Part shown: piece after piece, positions 33,470 to 42,126 of the stretch | How positions within the stretch are numbered: position 1 is the first letter of the stretch | Layout of the letters: each line of letters starts with the position of its first letter | Assembly (NCBI GenBank): GCA_900318665.1 | Contig: ONLQ01000004.1 | Span: 1 to 64,000, forward strand | Direction of reading: 5' to 3' | Length of the DNA stretch: 64,000 bases | Origin: an uncultured Bacteroidales bacterium | GTDB lineage: Bacteria > Bacteroidota > Bacteroidia > Bacteroidales > P3 | Notes under the pieces: model-generated | The model's input: the letters and a program-made list of their open reading frames with translations, nothing else | Databases searched by the model: none | Told to the model about the DNA's origin: nothing | Made by a program: the position numbers and the translations under genes

Positions 33470-35059
33470 TTATTTGCTGTTTTTCTGGGCAAGGTGTTTC
33501 TTGAGTTCCACGAGGCAGGTGCGCTGCGGTATGATGACGCTCACGCCGTTATAGTTGATTTCCTCCTGCAGTATGCGCACAAACTCGTCGTGGTTCTTGG
33601 GCAGGGGAACTATGCTGCGAATGTGGTCGGGCTCCACGCCGAGGCCTATGCAGATGTTGCGTATCTTCTGGTTGGCGCTAGAGGGTTGGCCGCCCGTCAT
33701 GGCGGTGATGTCGTTGTCGAGGATGATGACCACCACGTTGGCCTTCTCGTTCACGCAGTCCAGCAGGCCCGTCATGCCGCTATGGCCGAAAGTGCCGTCG
33801 CCTATCACTGCCAACGAGGGGAAGATACCCATCTCCGAGGCACCCTTGGCCATGGTGATAGATGCACCCATGCAGACGGTGGTGTTTATGGCACCCATGT
33901 TGTAGCCCAGAGTGTAGCAGCCGATGTCGCCAAACACGCGTCCGTCGGGGTATTGCTTCATGACCTCCACAACGGCGTTGTAACTGTCGTGATGGGGGCA
34001 GCCCTGGCAGAGAGCCGGCGGACGGTTGACCACAACCTCAGGCACTGCGGGACCCTGTGCCACTGGCAGTCCGAGAGCCTTGGCCACCTTCTCGGCGTTC
34101 AACTCGCCGTCGCGGCGTATGGTCTCGTCCATGCGGCCGTGTATAGCCTTGCCGTGTGCCAGACCCTTCAACTGCTCCTCTACGAAAGGCTGACCGTCCT
34201 CGAGCACGAGGATTTCGTCACATTCGTCATACAGGCGGGCAAGCATCTTTTCGGGCAGCGGATACTGTGCAATCTTCACCACGGGATAGGGACACACGCC
34301 GTTGGCAAAGTTCTCAAGCAGATAGTTGTAGGCTATGCCGGTGGTAACGATACCCTTCGAGTGGTCTTTGCCGTCGATATACTTGTTGAAGCCGCTCGTC
34401 TCCGACGACTCCACAAAGCGCGGCTGCTTGTCGATAAGGTCGCGATACAGGCGCTTGGCGTTCACAGGCAGCAGCACGAAACTCTTCGGGTCCGAAGGCA
34501 TCGAAAGAGCATTCTGCGGCAGAGCGGCGCGACGCTCAACACCCGCACGGCTGTGAGCCAGACGTGTAGGAACACGCATCAGCACCGGAGTGCCCAGTTT
34601 CTCGCTAATCTCGTAGCCGTGAAACACCATGTCGTAGGCCTCCTGCTGGTTAGAGGGTTCCAGCATAGGAATCATAGCCCAATGACCATAGAAGCGGCTG
34701 TCCTGCTCGTCCTGCGACGAGAACATGCTGGGGTCGTCGGCCACCACGAGCAGCACGCCCTTCGTGCCAATAATAGCGGCATTCATAAAGGGGTCGCCAC
34801 ACACGTTCATGCCCACATGCTTCATGCAAGTCATGGCGCGACGGCCCGTATAGGCCACACCTATTGAGGCTTCCAGAGCCGTTTTCTCGTTGGCGCACCA
34901 GTTGGCGCGTATGCCCTTGGCGGCTGCCTCCTTCGATTTCATCACATATTCAGTGATTTGCGTCGAGGGGGTACCAGGGTAACTATTTATGGCGCTTCCG
35001 CCAGCGTCTATAAAGGCTTGCGCTATGGCTTCGTCGCCGAGTAAGAGAGTTTTAGACAT
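33470..35059 (-). CDS. iorA: Indolepyruvate:ferredoxin oxidoreductase, alpha subunit, no ferredoxin domain
   Basis: 529 residues. N-terminal PYR-type domain (LLLGDEAIAQAFIDAGGSAINSYPGTPSTQITE), middle domain, and TPP-binding domain with CQGCPHHDSYN and VIGDGTFGHSGMTGL, including the GDG...N motif with the Mg-binding site. The protein ends at LVELKKHLAQKNSK, without the C-terminal two-[4Fe-4S] ferredoxin domain found in archaeal IorA (which is 600+ residues). Electrons must therefore pass directly through a separate carrier or another subunit. It is immediately followed by iorB and then aroE. Confidence 0.9.
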   Translation of the reverse strand: MSKTLLLGDEAIAQAFIDAGGSAINSYPGTPSTQITEYVMKSKEAAAKGIRANWCANEKTALEASIGVAYTGRRAMTCMKHVGMNVCGDPFMNAAIIGTKGVLLVVADDPSMFSSQDEQDSRFYGHWAMIPMLEPSNQQEAYDMVFHGYEISEKLGTPVLMRVPTRLAHSRAGVERRAALPQNALSMPSDPKSFVLLPVNAKRLYRDLIDKQPRFVESSETSGFNKYIDGKDHSKGIVTTGIAYNYLLENFANGVCPYPVVKIAQYPLPEKMLARLYDECDEILVLEDGQPFVEEQLKGLAHGKAIHGRMDETIRRDGELNAEKVAKALGLPVAQGPAVPEVVVNRPPALCQGCPHHDSYNAVVEVMKQYPDGRVFGDIGCYTLGYNMGAINTTVCMGASITMAKGASEMGIFPSLAVIGDGTFGHSGMTGLLDCVNEKANVVVIILDNDITAMTGGQPSSANQKIRNICIGLGVEPDHIRSIVPLPKNHDEFVRILQEEINYNGVSVIIPQRTCLVELKKHLAQKNSK

Positions 35060-35101
35060 TTATTAATATTTTTTTATTTGTTTGACAGAAAGATACAATA
35101 C

Positions 35102-35692
35102 TCATTTTCGCCATTCCAGCGTCTCCAGCAGGTGGTCAAGGTCGTCCTGGATATATGTAATCAGCGGCTGCAGCGAGTCGTTGTTAGGCGTGCGGTCCAG
35201 ATAGAACGAGCCGTGAAGGAAATGGTGCGTGCTGTCGGTAGCCCAGAACTGATAGGTCGAAGCCACACTGCGCCCGCCAAGCCTGAACGTAGAGGCATAC
35301 ACCCGTCCCGCATCGTTTATCAGTTGCTGCTCGTCAATACCCGACGCAATGCCATAGTGCGTCTTCAGCATCTCCTGCGATTCGTCGATATACTTCGCCA
35401 GGTCGTCGCGGCTGCCCATAGTCTTATAAGTCAGAAACACCACCGCGCGATAGTTCGGATACTCAAGGTCCAGCCACTTGTCCGTGCGCGTGTTCTTTTT
35501 CAGCGTGATAGTAGCCTCGTCAGCCACCTCAAACACAAACGGTATCCCCACAGTGTCATAGCGGTGATACGCATGCGGCGGATACGTCAGACGCAGGTAT
35601 GCCGTAGGCTTCGGCGCATAGTCGCCATCGCCACAGCCCGCCAGCAAACCCGCCAGCATCACAGCAAAACAAAGATAAAACAGCCTTTTCAT
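35102..35692 (-). CDS. gldD: Gliding-motility-associated lipoprotein GldD
   Basis: 196 residues from ATG 35692 with lipobox LLAGC (Cys near 21). The mature domain starts with the GldD hallmark PKPTAYLRLTYPPHAY, then KWLDLEYPNYRAVVFLTYKT, and ends YIQDDLDHLLETLEWRK. GldD is required for gliding in Flavobacterium. In Bacteroidales its role is unclear but tied to the outer envelope or T9SS. The frame is open further upstream, but the promoter at 35700 fixes the start. The 42-bp gap to iorA makes co-transcription possible. Confidence 0.88.
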   Translation of the reverse strand: MKRLFYLCFAVMLAGLLAGCGDGDYAPKPTAYLRLTYPPHAYHRYDTVGIPFVFEVADEATITLKKNTRTDKWLDLEYPNYRAVVFLTYKTMGSRDDLAKYIDESQEMLKTHYGIASGIDEQQLINDAGRVYASTFRLGGRSVASTYQFWATDSTHHFLHGSFYLDRTPNNDSLQPLITYIQDDLDHLLETLEWRK

Positions 35693-35699
35693 CAGATTG

Positions 35700-35707
35700 C
35701 AAAGATA
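35700..35707 (-). promoter_or_regulatory. -7 element (TATCTTTG), near-leaderless start
   Basis: Minus-strand TATCTTTG followed by CAATCTG and the gldD ATG at 35692, so the transcript starts at or a few bases before the start codon. Confidence 0.65.
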
Positions 35708-35767
35708 CACAATTTTTGCATAACCAACGATTTCGACCAATTGCCAAGCCCCAAACACCTCCAACGA

Positions 35768-35811
35768 CCCTTGTACAACCCTTGTTCGACCCTTGTGCAA
35801 CCCTTGTGCAA
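35768..35811. repeat. Four tandem 11-bp units (CCCTTGTnCnA)
   Basis: Four head-to-tail 11-mers: CCCTTGTACAA, CCCTTGTTCGA, CCCTTGTGCAA, CCCTTGTGCAA at 35768, 35779, 35790 and 35801. They lie in the gap between gldD and the lipoprotein at 36011, about 60 bp upstream of the gldD promoter. One helical turn per unit suggests protein-binding sites or slippage products. Confidence 0.75.
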
Positions 35812-36010
35812 CCATAGCAACATCTATCAACGCACTATTATTCAACACAATACACCAAAGCGCGCCGCATCCCCTACCGACCAATTGACAAATTCAGACC
35901 ACGCCACCACACCGCCACCACATAACCAAAGCGCGCCAGCGATACATAATCTCGCCCAGCGCGCTTTCGTCGTGTTAGGAATCAAGCCCTCAACAAGGCC
36001 ATTCCATCAA

Positions 36011-36580
36011 TTATTCCGCGTCACTCGTAGCCGTAACATGGATAGGCAGTTCCGGATGAAACACGTTCTCAAAATAATCAGCCACATTGTCAATATACTT
36101 TCTGCCCGTGCAGTTTCTGCCATAGCCAGCTTTGCCATGCCTGTTATTGCCCTTCGTGCCCATCGATTTGCCATCCTTGTCATACAGCGTATAAGAATAA
36201 GCAGCACGATACTCAGCATAAAAAGTATCAACAGTCGCAATATTGAAATCCTCCTTCAGCGCCCCCGACAGCGAGAAACCAAGGTCCGCCGGAATATCCA
36301 CCATTCCAGTCGAAAAAGTCCACACAGTGTCCGTCATCACAACCTGCTTCGGCCCCTGCGCCTCCCCGTCATAGTACGACACGGTCACATTGCTATAATT
36401 CAGCATATCACGAGAGATATTCACCGTATAGTTACACGACACCTGCGTAGCAGTACGAGGAGTGGTAGGCTGCTCAGTATTGTTATTTTTCGTAGAGTCC
36501 TTATCATCATCCTTATCGCAGGCGATGAACACCGATGCCGTCAAAGCAACAGCAAAAAGAGTCAAAAAGATTTTTTTCAT
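36011..36580 (-). CDS. Putative lipoprotein of unknown function
   Basis: 189 residues, signal peptide with lipobox SVFIAC (Cys21), then a charged Asp/Asn/Thr linker (DKDDDKDSTKNNN). A beta-rich domain follows (residues about 47-185) with repeated tyrosines: YTVNISRDMLNYSNVTVSYYDG, WTFSTGMVDIPADLG and TFYAEYRAAYSYTLYDKDG. I recognise no family. It resembles many small immunoglobulin-like outer-membrane lipoproteins of Bacteroidales. It is monocistronic with its own promoter at 36653 and stands divergent from the OmpA-like module. Confidence 0.6.
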   Translation of the reverse strand: MKKIFLTLFAVALTASVFIACDKDDDKDSTKNNNTEQPTTPRTATQVSCNYTVNISRDMLNYSNVTVSYYDGEAQGPKQVVMTDTVWTFSTGMVDIPADLGFSLSGALKEDFNIATVDTFYAEYRAAYSYTLYDKDGKSMGTKGNNRHGKAGYGRNCTGRKYIDNVADYFENVFHPELPIHVTATSDAE

Positions 36581-36652
36581 AATGTATTAATTTAATTAAA
36601 GATTATTCAATAACAAGCAGTTACATCCACCGCCATAAAAAAAGAGCAAAAG

Positions 36653-36660
36653 CAAAGATA
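36653..36660 (-). promoter_or_regulatory. -7 element (TATCTTTG)
   Basis: Minus-strand TATCTTTG followed by C, 72 bp upstream of the lipoprotein ATG at 36580. Confidence 0.6.
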
Positions 36661-36734
36661 CAAAAAAATACCCACGTCACCATACAACAAGCATCAACCA
36701 CACACAATCCTCTCAGCAACTCAGATAAAAATCG

Positions 36735-36742
36735 TACCTTTG
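36735..36742 (+). promoter_or_regulatory. -7 element (TACCTTTG)
   Basis: Perfect TAnnTTTG followed by CACTTG. The next start codon with coding support is 181 bp downstream (36924), giving an unusually long leader of about 175 nt. Confidence 0.65.
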
Positions 36743-36863
36743 CACTTGTCACAACCCACGAAACAATGTTTCATAACAGATATAACTCACTGATTATCAC
36801 CCCCCCCAGCACACCATGTAATGTAGGCGAAAAAAGGGAAGGCAATTTATACCAAAACCATAG

Positions 36864-36901
36864 CCTCAGACGATGCGCATCGCATTCGTCCGAGGTTTTT
36901 T
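36864..36901 (+). terminator. Intrinsic-terminator-like hairpin in leader of OmpA-like gene
   Basis: CCTC, GACGA and TGCG (36864-36877, one mismatch) pair with CGCA, TCGTC and GAGG (36881-36895, one bulge) around a CAT loop, followed by six T. About 13 pairs form. It ends 22 bp before the start codon at 36924, so it could attenuate that gene or end a roughly 150-nt small RNA starting near 36748. Confidence 0.7.
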
Positions 36902-36923
36902 ATTTGATACCAAATAAACAACT

Positions 36924-38204
36924 ATGAAAATAAAACATTTAATAGCGCTTATAGCACTAACAATGATGGCCTCGGCCATCTATGCGCAAGGCTATCTGCA
37001 AGGTCTTGGCAAGAAAGTTGCCGAGCGCGCTCGGCAAAAAGTAGAGCAAAAAGTTGAACAAAAAGTTGACGACGCCGTTGACAAAGCCGTTGACGACGCC
37101 TTCGAAGCCCCCGGCAAAGCCGTGAAGAAAAAACGTCAAAGCGAGCCAGAAGCCAGCGAGCCAGAAGCCGATGAAAGCAATGAAAACCCAGCAGCCGATG
37201 CGAGCAGCAAAGCCAGCACCCCCCCGCCAGCCAAAACCATGGAAGCCACCTATGCCAAAAGCGATTTCGTGCCAGGCGATGAAGTAATCTTCGACGACCC
37301 AGTAGAAGGCGAGCAGATGGGCGAGTTTCCAAGTCGTTGGGACCTCATGCAGGGCAATGCCGAGGTGGCAGCCTTGGACGGGCACCGAGTCATCAATCTC
37401 GTTGACCCCTCAACGACCATAGCCCCACTGATGAAAGACATGCAAGCCTACCTCGGAGAAGCATTCACCCTCGAATATGATTTTTGGGGCGGCGACTCGC
37501 AGTCGGGTCCATGGAACTCCTATATGACCTATCTGATTAACGAGAATGGCGATGCTGTGGCCGAAATCATAATCGATGCCGACGCTTCTGGTCGCTGCGG
37601 CTGGAGCAAGCCCTCGGGCGATGGTGGTGAACAGAACTTCACAGCCAAAAACTATCGCAACAAAGAGTGGAACCACATGGCCATATCCTTCAACAAACGC
37701 GCCCTCAAAGTCTATATCAACGGACAGCGAGTAGTCAACGTCCCCAACTGCGTACGGCCTGTGCGTCTCTCCATAGGGCGTGCCTCGTGGGATGACCATG
37801 TAAACTACATCACCAACATCCGCATCTGCAATGGCGCCGTGCCACTCTACAACCGCCTGACCACCGATGGCAAAATCGTCACCTACGCCATCACCTTCGA
37901 CCCAGGCAAAGCCACCATCAAGCCAGAAAGCATGACCGAGATAGCACGCATACAGAAACTGATGCAAGACAACCCCACCTTAAAATTCGAAGTCCAAGGC
38001 CATTGCGACAACACCGGCTCCGCAGCCGTCAACGACAAGTTGAGCCAGCAGCGCGCCGAGGCCATCAAGGCCAAACTTGAAGAGATGGGCATAGCGTCCA
38101 GCCGCCTCACAGCCGTAGGCAAAGGCTCCCGCGAGCCTCTGGCCGACAACTCCACCGACGAAGGCCGCGCCAAGAACCGACGCGTAGAATTCGTAAAAAA
38201 ATAA
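36924..38204 (+). CDS. OmpA-family protein with coiled N-terminus and LamG-like domain
   Basis: 426 residues. Signal peptide (1-21, ending AIYAQ). A highly charged heptad-like helix (32-70) with repeating EQKVEQKV and DDAVDKAVDDAF units. An Ala/Ser/Glu linker. A concanavalin/LamG-like sandwich (about 115-310, with YLGEAFTLEYDFWGG and WNHMAISFNKRALKVYINGQRV). A C-terminal OmpA/MotB peptidoglycan-binding domain (about 315-426, with FEVQGHCDNTGS, SQQRAEAIKAKLEEMGI and NRRVEFVKK). It likely tethers an oligomeric sugar-binding or structural surface protein to peptidoglycan. First of three adjoining envelope genes. Confidence 0.8.
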   Translation: MKIKHLIALIALTMMASAIYAQGYLQGLGKKVAERARQKVEQKVEQKVDDAVDKAVDDAFEAPGKAVKKKRQSEPEASEPEADESNENPAADASSKASTPPPAKTMEATYAKSDFVPGDEVIFDDPVEGEQMGEFPSRWDLMQGNAEVAALDGHRVINLVDPSTTIAPLMKDMQAYLGEAFTLEYDFWGGDSQSGPWNSYMTYLINENGDAVAEIIIDADASGRCGWSKPSGDGGEQNFTAKNYRNKEWNHMAISFNKRALKVYINGQRVVNVPNCVRPVRLSIGRASWDDHVNYITNIRICNGAVPLYNRLTTDGKIVTYAITFDPGKATIKPESMTEIARIQKLMQDNPTLKFEVQGHCDNTGSAAVNDKLSQQRAEAIKAKLEEMGIASSRLTAVGKGSREPLADNSTDEGRAKNRRVEFVKK

Positions 38205-38265
38205 CAGACCATCAGATCAATTGGTCTAATTTCACCTCTCCAAAACCAATAAAACCCCAATATAC

Positions 38266-39405
38266 ATGAAGAAATTACTCACCCTCTTCCTCTGCGCCGC
38301 CGGCATCACCGCCTTAGCGCAGACCCCCGAGCAGATGATACAACAGCTGCCCGCACTGCCCTCGGCAGCCGAAGTGATCGGCCACAACAAGCAGGTCCGA
38401 CAGCGCATGAATTCCGACAACGCCGCCACCACACCCCTGCCCATCGATGCCTTCACCCAGCGGGTCGAAGCCAAGATGCGCCAACTCCAGCCCAAGTTGC
38501 AAAGCCAGCAGCGCCAGGAGGTCAACGCTACCGTTGAGGCAAAAATGAACTCCAAAGTCAAAGGCACCAACGTCACCATGCGGGAGGCCTCGCAGATGAA
38601 CGAACAGCAACTACAAGCTCTCGCCCAACAGGCTGTAGCCGGACAGCTCGGCAACATAGGCCTCAACATGAGCGACCTGGCTAACATCAGCGAGAACATG
38701 AGCGAAGAAGAGCAGAACGCCCTGACAGACAAAGTACTCGCCGCACAAACTGGCGGCCTCACCCAGAAAGACATCAAGGCCATGGAGAACATGACCGACG
38801 CCCAGCGCGCCGCCTACATGAAAAAACGCGGCCTCACCACCACGCCCCAGCAGCACCAGGCCAGCAGTAAGGCCACTGGCATCAGCGCCCAGCTGGCCGA
38901 GCGCATACAAAAGGCACAGCAAGGCCTGCTTGCCGCCCAACAGCGCTTCGCTGCCGCCAAGCCCATCAGCCAGGCCCAAGCTCAAGGTGAGCAGATATAC
39001 AAGAGCAAATACGCCGCCCGCGTGCAGACGCTGAACCAGCAGTTCCGCACATACATCGGACAAGCCGAGAGCGGCAGTCTCAGTGCCTCCGCCGCCGAAG
39101 CCCGCGAACGCCAACTACGTCAGCAGCGCGATGCAATAGAAGACCAGTTCTTTGCCGAATACATCCCCATCTACCGCAATGCCGTGGCCAAGATGTGCGA
39201 CATGGCGCGTGGCGACTTCCTCGCCGCCCACAAAGAATATCAGGCCGCCTTCGATGAAGCCTACCGCCTAACTGGCGATGCCGTCTATAAGCTGCCCTCC
39301 ACCTACGCTGCCCAGTCAGTCGAAGCCTATGCCGAATCCCTCCTGCGTATCAACCATTATGACCTCGACAGCCAGGGATCGGCCCTCATGCAGTTTGATT
39401 TCTAA
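38266..39405 (+). CDS. Exported alpha-helical Gln/Ala-rich protein
   Basis: 379 residues with a signal peptide (1-18, ending TALAQ). The rest is predicted almost entirely helical, with Gln, Ala and Met enrichment and long coiled-coil-prone stretches (residues 60-120 and 210-300, such as RIQKAQQGLLAAQQRF). No cysteine occurs after the signal peptide and no catalytic motif is seen. I recognise no family. Position between the OmpA-like gene (61-bp gap) and a Gly/Asn-rich lipoprotein (42-bp gap) suggests a shared periplasmic scaffold role. Confidence 0.65.
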   Translation: MKKLLTLFLCAAGITALAQTPEQMIQQLPALPSAAEVIGHNKQVRQRMNSDNAATTPLPIDAFTQRVEAKMRQLQPKLQSQQRQEVNATVEAKMNSKVKGTNVTMREASQMNEQQLQALAQQAVAGQLGNIGLNMSDLANISENMSEEEQNALTDKVLAAQTGGLTQKDIKAMENMTDAQRAAYMKKRGLTTTPQQHQASSKATGISAQLAERIQKAQQGLLAAQQRFAAAKPISQAQAQGEQIYKSKYAARVQTLNQQFRTYIGQAESGSLSASAAEARERQLRQQRDAIEDQFFAEYIPIYRNAVAKMCDMARGDFLAAHKEYQAAFDEAYRLTGDAVYKLPSTYAAQSVEAYAESLLRINHYDLDSQGSALMQFDF

Positions 39406-39447
39406 TTTCCCAACCAACATCATTAACAAACAAACACAATAACAGTC

Positions 39448-40365
39448 ATGAAAACACTTAGAACACTTTTTGTGGCCATGATGGCCCTGTGTACCGTAGC
39501 CCTAACCGGCTGCACCAAAGACGACGATGCCACCACCGCTGAAGGCAGCCACACCGCTACTGGCATGGCAAACATGCAGATCAGCGAGACCAGCAACACC
39601 ATCGTGGCCTCTTGGACCGAAGCCGCTGGTCCCATCTCCATCGACATGAAGTGGACCTTCTACTTCGGTGCCGACGGTCTGTGCACCTCCTGCAAACAAG
39701 AGAGCACCTTCCCCACCGCCGACATGGCGCAGGCCACCTACCGCGAAGCCATGGCCAGCCCTGAACCCGACGTAGATTACGCCGTCAACGGCAAGACCTA
39801 CATCCAGACCGTCAGCATCTACAACGAATACACCAAAGCAGATATCCGCACCATCCTCGAAGGTATGAAGACCGGCAACTACAACGGTGGCAACGGCGGC
39901 AACAACAATGGCGGCAACGGCGGCAACAACAACGGCGGCAACGACAACGGCGGTAACAACGGCGGCAACGACAACGGCGGCGATGATGATGACCTCATCT
40001 CTTACGACGACCCCAACGGCCTCATGCCCGCCGGCACCACCATCTGGACCGCCGAAAACGGCGATGAGACAGGTCTCCTGTACATCAGCCTCTCTCTTAC
40101 CAAAGTGGACGGAAACAAGTACACCTTCTCCCTCGGCCTCACCGTCATTGATGAAGAAACCAGCGAAGAACACAGCGATGCCTACACCGGCACCGTCTAT
40201 TTTTCGCCCTACACAGGCTCAGGCACCGTCATCGTCAGTTTCGCCAATGGACGCATCAATACCAGCACCGCCCATCTTACCATCAATATCAACACCCCCA
40301 ACGAGATAGAAGTCTCCTACCAGGTCGGCACCATCTATGGCGCCACCCTCACCCGCGCCCAGTAA
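39448..40365 (+). CDS. Lipoprotein with Gly/Asn repeat linker
   Basis: 305 residues, lipobox ALTGC (Cys near 23). The N-terminal domain (30-140) is beta-rich with no family recognised. A low-complexity linker (about 148-190) of NGGN/NNGG/NDNGG units ends in an Asp run and joins a C-terminal beta domain (195-305) with NKYTFSLGLTVIDEET and TGSGTVIVSFANG. The two domains are probably flexibly joined outside the outer membrane. The linker's DNA (39880-39990) is a GGCAAC-type repeat. Third gene of the envelope module, closed by the terminator at 40407. Confidence 0.68.
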   Translation: MKTLRTLFVAMMALCTVALTGCTKDDDATTAEGSHTATGMANMQISETSNTIVASWTEAAGPISIDMKWTFYFGADGLCTSCKQESTFPTADMAQATYREAMASPEPDVDYAVNGKTYIQTVSIYNEYTKADIRTILEGMKTGNYNGGNGGNNNGGNGGNNNGGNDNGGNNGGNDNGGDDDDLISYDDPNGLMPAGTTIWTAENGDETGLLYISLSLTKVDGNKYTFSLGLTVIDEETSEEHSDAYTGTVYFSPYTGSGTVIVSFANGRINTSTAHLTININTPNEIEVSYQVGTIYGATLTRAQ

Positions 40366-40406
40366 AAAATAATCCGCAGACAGCATCCTTCTGCATAATC
40401 CGCCCC

Positions 40407-40456
40407 AAAGAGTCCCAGATGTATGGCCCTCAAAGCCCACACATCTGGGACTCTTT
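40407..40456 (+). terminator. Hairpin after the envelope module
   Basis: AAAGAGTCCCAGATGT (40407-40422) pairs perfectly over 16 bp with 40441-40456 around an 18-nt loop, ending in CTCTTTAGTTT. The right location (42 bp after the stop) and strong stem make a terminator likely even though the U-tract is short. Confidence 0.7.
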
Positions 40457-40538
40457 AGTTTAACATCAGTTCGATGAATTTCAGATACACCACAATCACC
40501 CCACACCACATACCAGCAACAAACACCATACAGACAGC

Positions 40539-40577
40539 AAAAAAACACCAATCCCCGCCTGATGGGCGGGGATTGGT
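40539..40577 (-). terminator. Intrinsic terminator of the ribosomal supercluster
   Basis: Minus strand: CACCAATCCCCGCC pairs perfectly with GGCGGGGATTGGTG (40564-40577 with 40546-40559, 14 bp, 4-nt loop), then seven U from 40545 to 40539. It lies 27 bp past the rplQ stop. Confidence 0.92.
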
Positions 40578-40603
40578 GCCAAAATTATGTGTTGAAAACT
40601 GGA

Positions 40604-41107
40604 TTACTCAGCCTTGGGGGCCTCTTCGGCGGCAGGAGTCTCAACAGCGGTCTCGGCTACGGGAGCCTCGGCAGCGGTTTCGGCTTTCTTGCCACGGCCA
40701 CGACGAGTGCTGCGAGCCTTCTTGGTGGTGGCTTCTTTCAGCATGTTCTCGTTGTAGTCGACGAGTTCCATAATGCACATCTCGGAGTTGTCTCCCTGAC
40801 GGATACCGGTCTTCAGGATGCGGGTGTAGCCACCAGGACGCTGGGCGACCTTCTGCGAAACCTCGCGGAAGAGTTCGTTGACGGCCTCTTTGCTATGCAG
40901 ATAACTGAAAACAACACGACGATTGTTCATGGTGTCTTCCTTGGCACGCGTGATGATGGGTTCCACATAAACGCGGAGAGCCTTGGCCTTGGCGAGGGTG
41001 GTCTCAATGCGTTTGTGCATGATGAGAGAGGTGGCCATATTGGAGAGCATGGCAACTCTGTGTGCGTGTGTTCTTGACAGATGATTTACTTTGCAACCGT
41101 GTCTCAT
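40604..41107 (-). CDS. rplQ: 50S ribosomal protein L17
   Basis: Large-subunit protein at the rim of the exit tunnel. 167 residues: the conserved N-terminal L17 domain with [20 protein letters not shown] and [20 protein letters not shown], then a Bacteroidetes-type extension of Lys/Arg followed by Ala/Glu repeats (about 130-167, ending EAPKAE), absent from the ~127-residue E. coli protein. It starts 5 bp after the rpoA stop and is the last gene of the supercluster. Confidence 0.96.
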   Translation of the reverse strand: MRHGCKVNHLSRTHAHRVAMLSNMATSLIMHKRIETTLAKAKALRVYVEPIITRAKEDTMNNRRVVFSYLHSKEAVNELFREVSQKVAQRPGGYTRILKTGIRQGDNSEMCIMELVDYNENMLKEATTKKARSTRRGRGKKAETAAEAPVAETAVETPAAEEAPKAE

Positions 41108-41112
41108 ATCTA

Positions 41113-42105
41113 TTATTCTTTATCTAATTTATACTTTGAAATATTCATACCGAATTCGAGGTTCTTGGAAGCCACGAGGTTCTCAAGTTCGGTGAGCGAC
41201 TTCTTGCCGAAGTTGCGGAATTTGAGGAGGTCGGACTTGTTGAAAGCAACAAGTTCGCCCAGCGTCTCGACCTCGGCTGCCTTGAGGCAGTTGAGGGCGC
41301 GGACAGAGAGGTCCATATCACTCAACTTGGTTTTGAGCAGTTGGCGGATGTGGATAGTGGTCTCGTCAAATTCCTCGGCGGGCTGCTTGACCTCGACTTC
41401 GAGGGTGATGCGCTCGTCGGAGAAGAGCATGAAGTGCTGAATGAGGATTGTGGCGGCCTCGGTGAGTGCGTCTTTAGGATGCACCGAACCGTCGGTCTCG
41501 ATATCAATGGTAAGTTTCTCGTAGTCGGTACGCTGTTCGACGCGGTAGTCGCTAACCTCGTACTTCACGTTCTTGATAGGCGTGTGGATAGAGTCGATGG
41601 CAATAACGCCGATGGGGTCGGAAGCCTTCTTGTTCTCCTCTGATGGGACATAGCCACGGCCCTTGTCGATAGAGAGTTCTATCTTGAGGGAGGTGGTGGG
41701 TTCCATGTGGCAGATTTCCAGTTCGGGATTGAGAACCTGGAAGCCGTTGAGGTAGTTGTTGAGGTCGCCGGCCTTGAAAACGTTCTGGCCTACGATTTCG
41801 AAAGCGATTTTCTCGCTGTCGGTATCCTCTATCTGACGACGGAAACGGACCTGTTTAAGGGAAAGAATGATGTCGGTCATATCCTCCACCACGCCAGGCA
41901 GGGAGGAGAACTCGTGATCAACGCCTTCGATACGCACGGAGGTGATAGCAAAGCCCTCAAGGGAGGAGAGCAGCACACGACGCAGTGCGTTGCCGATGGT
42001 GGTACCGTAGCCGGGCTCCAGCGGGCGGAACTCGAAAGAACCACGGAAATCGTTAGCATCGAGCATAACGACCTTGTCTGGTTTTTGGAAAGATAATATA
42101 GCCAT
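41113..42105 (-). CDS. rpoA: RNA polymerase subunit alpha
   Basis: 330 residues. The N-terminal assembly domain is seen in [28 protein letters not shown]. The C-terminal DNA/activator-binding domain is at [23 protein letters not shown] and [17 protein letters not shown]. As in other bacteria it sits within the alpha operon between rpsD and rplQ. The 126-bp spacer upstream is unusually long for this operon and holds a hairpin of repeat words. Confidence 0.97.
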   Translation of the reverse strand: MAILSFQKPDKVVMLDANDFRGSFEFRPLEPGYGTTIGNALRRVLLSSLEGFAITSVRIEGVDHEFSSLPGVVEDMTDIILSLKQVRFRRQIEDTDSEKIAFEIVGQNVFKAGDLNNYLNGFQVLNPELEICHMEPTTSLKIELSIDKGRGYVPSEENKKASDPIGVIAIDSIHTPIKNVKYEVSDYRVEQRTDYEKLTIDIETDGSVHPKDALTEAATILIQHFMLFSDERITLEVEVKQPAEEFDETTIHIRQLLKTKLSDMDLSVRALNCLKAAEVETLGELVAFNKSDLLKFRNFGKKSLTELENLVASKNLEFGMNISKYKLDKE

Positions 42106-42126
42106 TTTAATATTTTTTGTTTTTTT

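Larger units (their letters stand above)
36581..36923. other. 343-bp intergenic region with divergent promoters and a leader
   Basis: AT-rich DNA between the divergent lipoprotein and OmpA-like genes. It holds a minus-strand promoter (36653), a plus-strand promoter (36735) and a strong hairpin plus T-run (36864-36901) only 22 bp before the downstream ATG. A 53-codon frame 36766-36927 overlaps that ATG but reads with rare codons across the hairpin, so it is not called a gene. Confidence 0.6.

Noticed and set aside
33494..34867. Plus-strand frame of 457 codons over iorA
   Set aside because: The minus strand reads as a full TPP-dependent oxidoreductase subunit. The plus frame is a shadow.
35768..35811. 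CRISPR array
   Set aside because: The repeat unit is only 11 bp and there are no unique spacers or cas genes.
36766..36927. 53-codon frame overlapping the OmpA-like gene start by ATGA
   Set aside because: It reads through a terminator-like hairpin with rare codons (AGA, AGG, CTA) and has no signal or homologous look. Kept only as a possible leader peptide in a finding.
39880..39990. Tandem repeat or phase-variation site
   Set aside because: GGCAAC-type repeats encode the Gly/Asn linker in frame. A variable tract cannot be inferred from one sequence.
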